Shown: positions 7,370-9,020 of the stretch, piece by piece
How positions within the stretch are numbered: position 1 is the stretch's first letter
How the letters are laid out: the number at the start of each line of letters is the position of its first letter
From: Candidatus Uhrbacteria bacterium RIFOXYB12_FULL_58_10
GTDB taxonomy: Bacteria > Patescibacteriota > Patescibacteriia > UBA9934 > GWF2-40-263
Length of the DNA: 9,020 bases
Assembly: GCA_943357275.1 (NCBI GenBank)
Contig: CALRGL010000045.1
Coordinates: 1-9,020 of the forward strand
Reading direction: 5' to 3'
The notes under the pieces: generated by a model
Told to the model about the DNA's origin: nothing
The model's input: the letters and a program-made list of their open reading frames with translations, nothing else
Database searches by the model: none
Position numbers and translations under genes: made by a program

Positions 7370-7392
7370 CAGGATTTTCATCATTCTGTCAA
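7364..7392 (-). promoter_or_regulatory. Leftward promoter for the 51-aa ORF
   Basis: On the minus strand: TTGACA (7392-7387, perfect -35), 17-nt spacer, TATCCT (7369-7364, 4 of 6 to the -10 consensus). The predicted start is near 7357, giving a leader of about 60 nt before ATG 7295. Confidence 0.55.
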
Positions 7393-7403
7393 CCAATGTT
7401 GAC
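7388..7403. promoter_or_regulatory. Palindrome over the leftward -35 box (possible operator)
   Basis: Perfect inverted repeat GTCAAC-caat-GTTGAC. It covers five of the six bases of the minus-strand -35 box (7387-7392), where a repressor would block polymerase. No regulator can be assigned; the nearby TrmB-family protein is one candidate. Confidence 0.4.
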
Positions 7404-7462
7404 GGCAAGAAGAGAATATCAAAAAAAGTGTTAGAAGTTGACAAAAAAGATGTTTATAAGTC

Positions 7463-7491
7463 TTGACAGAGATGTGAAATATTGATAGGTT
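7463..7491 (+). promoter_or_regulatory. Rightward promoter for the candidate small RNA
   Basis: TTGACA at 7463-7468 (perfect), 17-nt spacer, TAGGTT at 7486-7491 (3 of 6 to the -10 consensus). A second TTGACA at 7438-7443, 25 nt upstream, is followed like the first by GATGT after a few bases, forming a short imperfect direct repeat. It has no -10 box at proper spacing. The predicted start is about 7498. Confidence 0.45.
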
Positions 7492-7497
7492 CATGGG

Positions 7498-7568
7498 TCC
7501 ATTGACTTGGACGGAGTGTAGAGAGAATCAGAAGACTTCAGTTTTCCCCCAGAGAACTGGAGTTTTTT
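7498..7568 (+). ncRNA. Candidate small RNA of about 70 nt
   Basis: A promoter ending at 7491 and an intrinsic terminator ending at 7568 delimit a transcript of about 70 nt. It would fold into a 5' hairpin GTCCA/TGGAC (7497-7501, 7508-7512), a purine-rich single strand (7513-7534) and the terminator stem. No known RNA family is recognised. It could instead be an attenuated leader with read-through into the next element, but no convincing gene follows. It runs divergently from the 51-aa ORF. Confidence 0.4.
7535..7568 (+). terminator. Intrinsic terminator of the candidate small RNA
   Basis: Twelve-pair stem, 7535-7546 (ACTTCAGTTTTC) with 7552-7563 (GAGAACTGGAGT), two G-T pairs, 5-nt loop CCCCA, then a run of six T (7563-7568). 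Confidence 0.75.
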
Positions 7569-7595
7569 GTTTGTCGGACTACGATCCCGAAGTTT

Positions 7596-7709
7596 CCCCT
7601 CCTTGTTCAAGGAGGGGTAAGGGGTGGTCTGCTTTTTGTATTCGGTTTGTTAAGAAGGACGAAACGAAAGGCAAGGACCCCTCCCTACCTCCCCTTGAAC
7701 AAGGGGAGG
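7596..7709. repeat. Palindromic repeat element, copy 2
   Basis: Same element in the same orientation, 581 bp to the right of copy 1 (114 bp). Left palindrome 7596-7617 and right palindrome 7688-7709 are identical to those of copy 1. AGGGGTGGTCTG and AAAGGCAAGGACCCCTCCC are kept at the inner edges, while the central 30-40 bp differ. Here GAAGTTTCC (7589-7597) runs straight into the palindrome. The two copies bracket the 51-aa ORF and the candidate small RNA. Confidence 0.8.
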
Positions 7710-7734
7710 AGACATCGATGAAGTTGGACAAATC

Positions 7735-7763
7735 AAAAAGGCACCCGTGGGTGTCTTTTTTTT
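7735..7763. terminator. Strong bidirectional terminator
   Basis: GGCACCC/GGGTGTC stem (7740-7746 with 7749-7755, one G-T pair) with a tiny loop, flanked by five A (7735-7739) on the left and eight T (7756-7763) on the right. The A/T flanks extend the stem. It would stop transcripts from both sides and marks the border to the GC-richer right part. Confidence 0.85.
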
Positions 7764-7775
7764 GGGAGAGAGTGT

Positions 7776-8046
7776 TGGTCGTAAGACCATCTCGCTGTAG
7801 GTTATTCTACAGCGGGTCGTCTAGCGACGCCCTGTTACAGGTCTTCATCAGCGACAAGCAGTGATGAAGCTCTCTAAAAGGGGCAGCGATAGAACCGGTG
7901 ACCAGGATGGTCCAAAAGGTTTATCGCTGCAGTTGGGGAAAGCCAGTCAGCCCTTACATCGGAGCTTTCTGGCGAGCAAGGCCGCATGTGTCTCCCCGTA
8001 CCGACTACGCCGCGCAAAACCGCGAGGAATCGGTGTCTCAAAACAC
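7776..8046. other. Dense hairpin array, possible structured RNA
   Basis: About 270 bp without a credible gene but with nearly abutting hairpins: TGGTC/GACCA (7776-7789, GTAA loop), CGCTGTAG/CTACAGCG (7793-7814), GTCG/CGAC (7816-7828), CCTG/CAGG (7831-7841) and CTTCATCA/TGATGAAG (7843-7869). Next is a long arm GCAGCGATA/TATCGCTGC (7883-7930), with AACC/GGTT and GACC/GGTC nested inside. Then come GAAAGC/GCTTTC (7938-7969) and ACCGA/TCGGT (8000-8034) enclosing CGCG/CGCG. The GTAA loop is a GNRA tetraloop if the plus strand is transcribed. On the minus strand the array would be the 3' region of the 44-aa ORF ahead of the terminator at 7763-7735. It does not match tmRNA, RNase P RNA, SRP RNA or rRNA signatures that I know. 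Confidence 0.5.
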
Positions 8047-8069
8047 TGGGAGTTCACACACGGCGATCG

Positions 8070-8204
8070 CTAACGGAAGAACGCGCCGATGGCGGGGACG
8101 AGCACCATTGCCGCAAACATTGCAGTCACGACCCAGGACTGGGCCTTGATCGCATTGCAACTGTCGCAGTTGCATCCGGGGTCGAAGCGGTGGCGGTTGG
8201 GCAT
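8070..8204 (-). CDS. Candidate small membrane protein, 44 aa, CxCxxC motif
   Basis: ATG 8204 to TAG 8070. Unlike the left-hand genes it has a canonical ribosome site: AGGAG (minus strand of 8215-8211), 6 nt before ATG. The peptide has a basic start (MPNRHRFDPG), the cysteine cluster CNCDSC at residues 11-16 (a C-x-C-x-x-C pattern that could hold metal or form disulfides), and one hydrophobic helix at about 23-43 (SWVVTAMFAAMVLVPAIGAF) ending FFR. This fits a single-pass micro-protein. Codons are GC-ending (CGC, GCC, GTC, ATC), unlike the left genes. The 3' side leads into the hairpin array; upstream lies a 13-bp inverted repeat. A weak TTGATT element at 8251-8246 could be a -35 box, but no good -10 follows. 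No known family is recognised. Confidence 0.45.
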   Translation of the reverse strand: MPNRHRFDPGCNCDSCNAIKAQSWVVTAMFAAMVLVPAIGAFFR

Positions 8205-8269
8205 GTTGATCTCCTGTGGTGTGTCTGCCTATTGAAGATCTCGATTGGAATCAAGAGCTTAAATAGGCG

Positions 8270-8316
8270 GGGCGACACGATCGAGTGTCCTGTCATCTGA
8301 GTTGATCGTGTCGCCC
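8270..8316. repeat. Perfect 13-bp inverted repeat with 21-nt loop
   Basis: GGGCGACACGATC (8270-8282) and its exact complement (8304-8316). There is no T-run on either side, so it is not a standard intrinsic terminator. It takes the same place relative to repeat unit A as weaker hairpins do before units B (8551-8556/8577-8582, GGGTGG/CCACCC) and C (8820-8827/8844-8851, one mismatch). Confidence 0.75.
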
Positions 8317-8322
8317 AAGTTG

Positions 8323-8419
8323 TAACGTAGCTAGAACATGTTCCACCAGCCTTTCGATTGGCGAGTTTAAACCCTGTTTGAATCGGCCACGGCGTGGGCC
8401 CAGGGCGTGTTGTTGAAAG
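8323..8419. repeat. Diverged tandem unit A, conserved core
   Basis: Starts TAACGT and shares with unit B: AGA-CATG, TCCACCAG, GAG-TTAAACCCTGTT, GGCC-N8-GGCC-CAGGG and GTTGAAAG. It forms a hairpin: CCCTG (8372-8376) plus GGCC (8385-8388) pair with GGCCCAGGG (8397-8405), leaving an 8-nt bulge and an 8-nt loop. Confidence 0.65.
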
Positions 8420-8564
8420 TGTCCGTCCGCGTCGTGAGTAACCCCGATCTCGTCCTAAAGGCGTGCACATGTGGCCGCGCAAAAGGGAGTGGGTTGTGCG
8501 ACGATCGCGGAGCGAACGGCTGCTTGTTTCTTCGTTCTCGACTGTGTTCGGGGTGGGGGAGGCT

Positions 8565-8843
8565 CTAGTGAACCATCCACCCTAACGTTTCCAGAGCATG
8601 GAATCTCCACCAGGCGTCCGAAGACGAGGTTAAACCCTGTTCATTGGCCGGCGTCGTGGCCCAGGGCTCGTTGAAAGATCGGCTTAGCCAGGCGTTGGCT
8701 TTGCCAGTGGTAACAAATTTCGCGTCGCATTCCCGGTCGTTCCGTCGCGCGTGTCCATAGGACCGCGAGGAGTGGGGGTCGCGCACGTCATCGAAATTTG
8801 CACCACGCTTCCGGGTCTTGGTGCGGGATGCAGGTTCAGACAA
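8565..8843 (-). CDS. Doubtful ORF, 92 aa
   Basis: Open frame from TTG 8843 to TAG 8565, with no ATG and no clear ribosome site. It is hydrophilic and Arg/Ser-rich in its first half; its C-terminus holds ATTPANEQ and AWWRFH. In the same frame relation, the neighbouring ORF at the right edge carries HTTPAH and GWFM, so the two ends may be related proteins. DNA similarity of the repeat units alone could explain this, and GC-rich DNA is open in many frames. Unit A does not keep the frame: stops and shifts interrupt it. Confidence 0.2.
   Translation of the reverse strand: MSEPASRTKTRKRGANFDDVRDPHSSRSYGHARRNDRECDAKFVTTGKANAWLSRSFNEPWATTPANEQGLTSSSDAWWRFHALETLGWMVH
8583..8677. repeat. Diverged tandem unit B, conserved core
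   Basis: About 260 bp right of unit A and the same way round. Hairpin: CCCTG (8635-8639) and GGCC (8646-8649) pair with GGCCCAGGG (8658-8666), with a 6-nt bulge and 8-nt loop. Similarity to A also reaches beyond the core (catgtggccgcg at 8468-8479 against cataggaccgcg at 8756-8767, each followed by a GAGTGGG stretch). Confidence 0.65.
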
Positions 8844-8851
8844 CCCACACC

Positions 8852-8960
8852 CCTACTTATGATCCAACATGAACCATCCTTCCTTATATTCGCCATTGCT
8901 TGATTGCATGACGATCTTTGCTCTGTGGGCCGGCGTCGTGTGGCCGCTGAGAGCTGGTTG
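8852..8960. repeat. Diverged tandem unit C, conserved core
   Basis: The most diverged copy. CCTA...CCA...CATG...TCC (8852-8879) follows the order of unit B. GGCCGGCGTCGTG at 8928-8940 is identical to B at 8646-8658. The outer stem here is GCTCT/AGAGC (8920-8924, 8950-8954) instead of CCCTG/CAGGG, so base pairing is kept with different bases. Spacing from B is about 282 bp. Confidence 0.5.
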
Positions 8961-9020
8961 GTAGCGTCCATGCACAGGATCGTGCTGGACGCTTTGGCAC
9001 GGGTTCTCGCAATCGGCATT
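8853..9020 (-). CDS. Possible 3' end of a gene entering from the right (partial)
   Basis: A minus-strand frame is open from the window edge to TAG 8855-8853 (55 residues), beginning NADCENPCQSVQHDPVHGRY and ending EGWFMLDHK. It has a Cys pair (CENPC) and a balanced residue mix, but no family is recognised. A competing minus-strand frame (9019-8684) is also open, as is common in GC-rich DNA, so coding is not proven. Confidence 0.28.
   Translation of the reverse strand, partial: NADCENPCQSVQHDPVHGRYQPALSGHTTPAHRAKIVMQSSNGEYKEGWFMLDHK

Noticed and set aside
7015..7709. CRISPR array
   Set aside because: Only two copies, 581 bp apart, of a compound palindrome; no regular spacers or cas genes.
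7493..7864. Plus-strand ORF of 123 aa
   Set aside because: It runs through a terminator, the second palindromic element and the bidirectional terminator, has no ribosome site, and its ATG lies before the predicted transcript start.
7861..8300. Three overlapping plus-strand ORFs (70, 83 and 104 aa)
   Set aside because: They translate the hairpin array and the strand opposite the 44-aa ORF, lack ribosome sites, and are rich in Arg/Pro as expected from GC-rich non-coding DNA.
8126..8482. Minus-strand ORF of 118 aa
   Set aside because: It crosses the 13-bp inverted repeat and unit A, overlaps the 44-aa ORF in another frame, and its frame does not match that of the related stretch in unit B.
8471..8674. 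Plus-strand ORF of 67 aa from a GTG
   Set aside because: It runs through the hairpin of unit B, has no ribosome site, and no counterpart frame in unit A.
8270..8677. Integron attC sites (folded repeats between short ORFs)
   Set aside because: The required RYYYAAC and GTTRRRY core boxes in matching pairs are not found, and no integrase is visible.
8684..9019. Minus-strand ORF of 111 aa starting near the window edge
   Set aside because: Low-complexity Arg/Thr/Ser-rich frame in GC-rich DNA. The alternative frame ending at 8853 has a more protein-like composition and matches unit B better, though neither is proven.

Overview
The left 7 kb looks like the chromosome of a Patescibacteria (CPR) bacterium. 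This is inferred from gene content: a DUF4012 membrane protein beside GT2 and GT4 glycosyltransferases, MreB and a TrmB-family regulator, packed tightly with 4-nt spacing or overlaps and with few Shine-Dalgarno sites. The class (for example Uhrbacteria or Magasanikbacteria) cannot be settled from this window. No gene is identical to anything I can name beyond family level except mreB.

Layout. 1-6181 (+): the end of an unidentified gene, two GT2 glycosyltransferases joined by an ATGA overlap, a DUF4012 protein, mreB and a GT4 glycosyltransferase. They are all co-directional and probably one envelope/surface-glycan transcription unit. 6192-6968 (+): a TrmB-type regulator whose promoter lies in the last bases of the GT4 gene and would give a nearly leaderless mRNA. 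6969-7770: a non-coding-looking stretch that is densely organised. It has two same-orientation copies of a roughly 110-bp palindromic element (7015-7122, 7596-7709). Between them lie a candidate 51-aa minus-strand gene with its own promoter, structured leader and distal terminator, and a candidate plus-strand small RNA of about 70 nt with promoter and intrinsic terminator. A strong bidirectional terminator (7735-7763) closes the stretch.

7770-9020 differs in character: clearly GC- and CpG-richer (one sampled 60-base line in this part has 38 G/C, against 19 in a sampled line of the first GT2 gene), without recognisable protein families, and full of hairpins. It holds a dense hairpin array (7776-8046), a 44-aa minus-strand ORF with a strong ribosome binding site, a CxCxxC motif and one membrane helix, a 13-bp perfect inverted repeat, and three diverged tandem units of 260-280 bp. 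Each unit carries two hairpins whose stems differ in sequence but are kept in position. This part may be a mobile or viral insertion, a large structured RNA locus, or an assembly join to another organism's DNA; the window alone cannot decide.

The left genes plausibly work together in building surface glycans and shaping the cell: the glycosyltransferases make the glycan, the DUF4012 protein is an envelope partner of unknown function, and MreB guides wall growth. The right part holds the candidates for undescribed biology.
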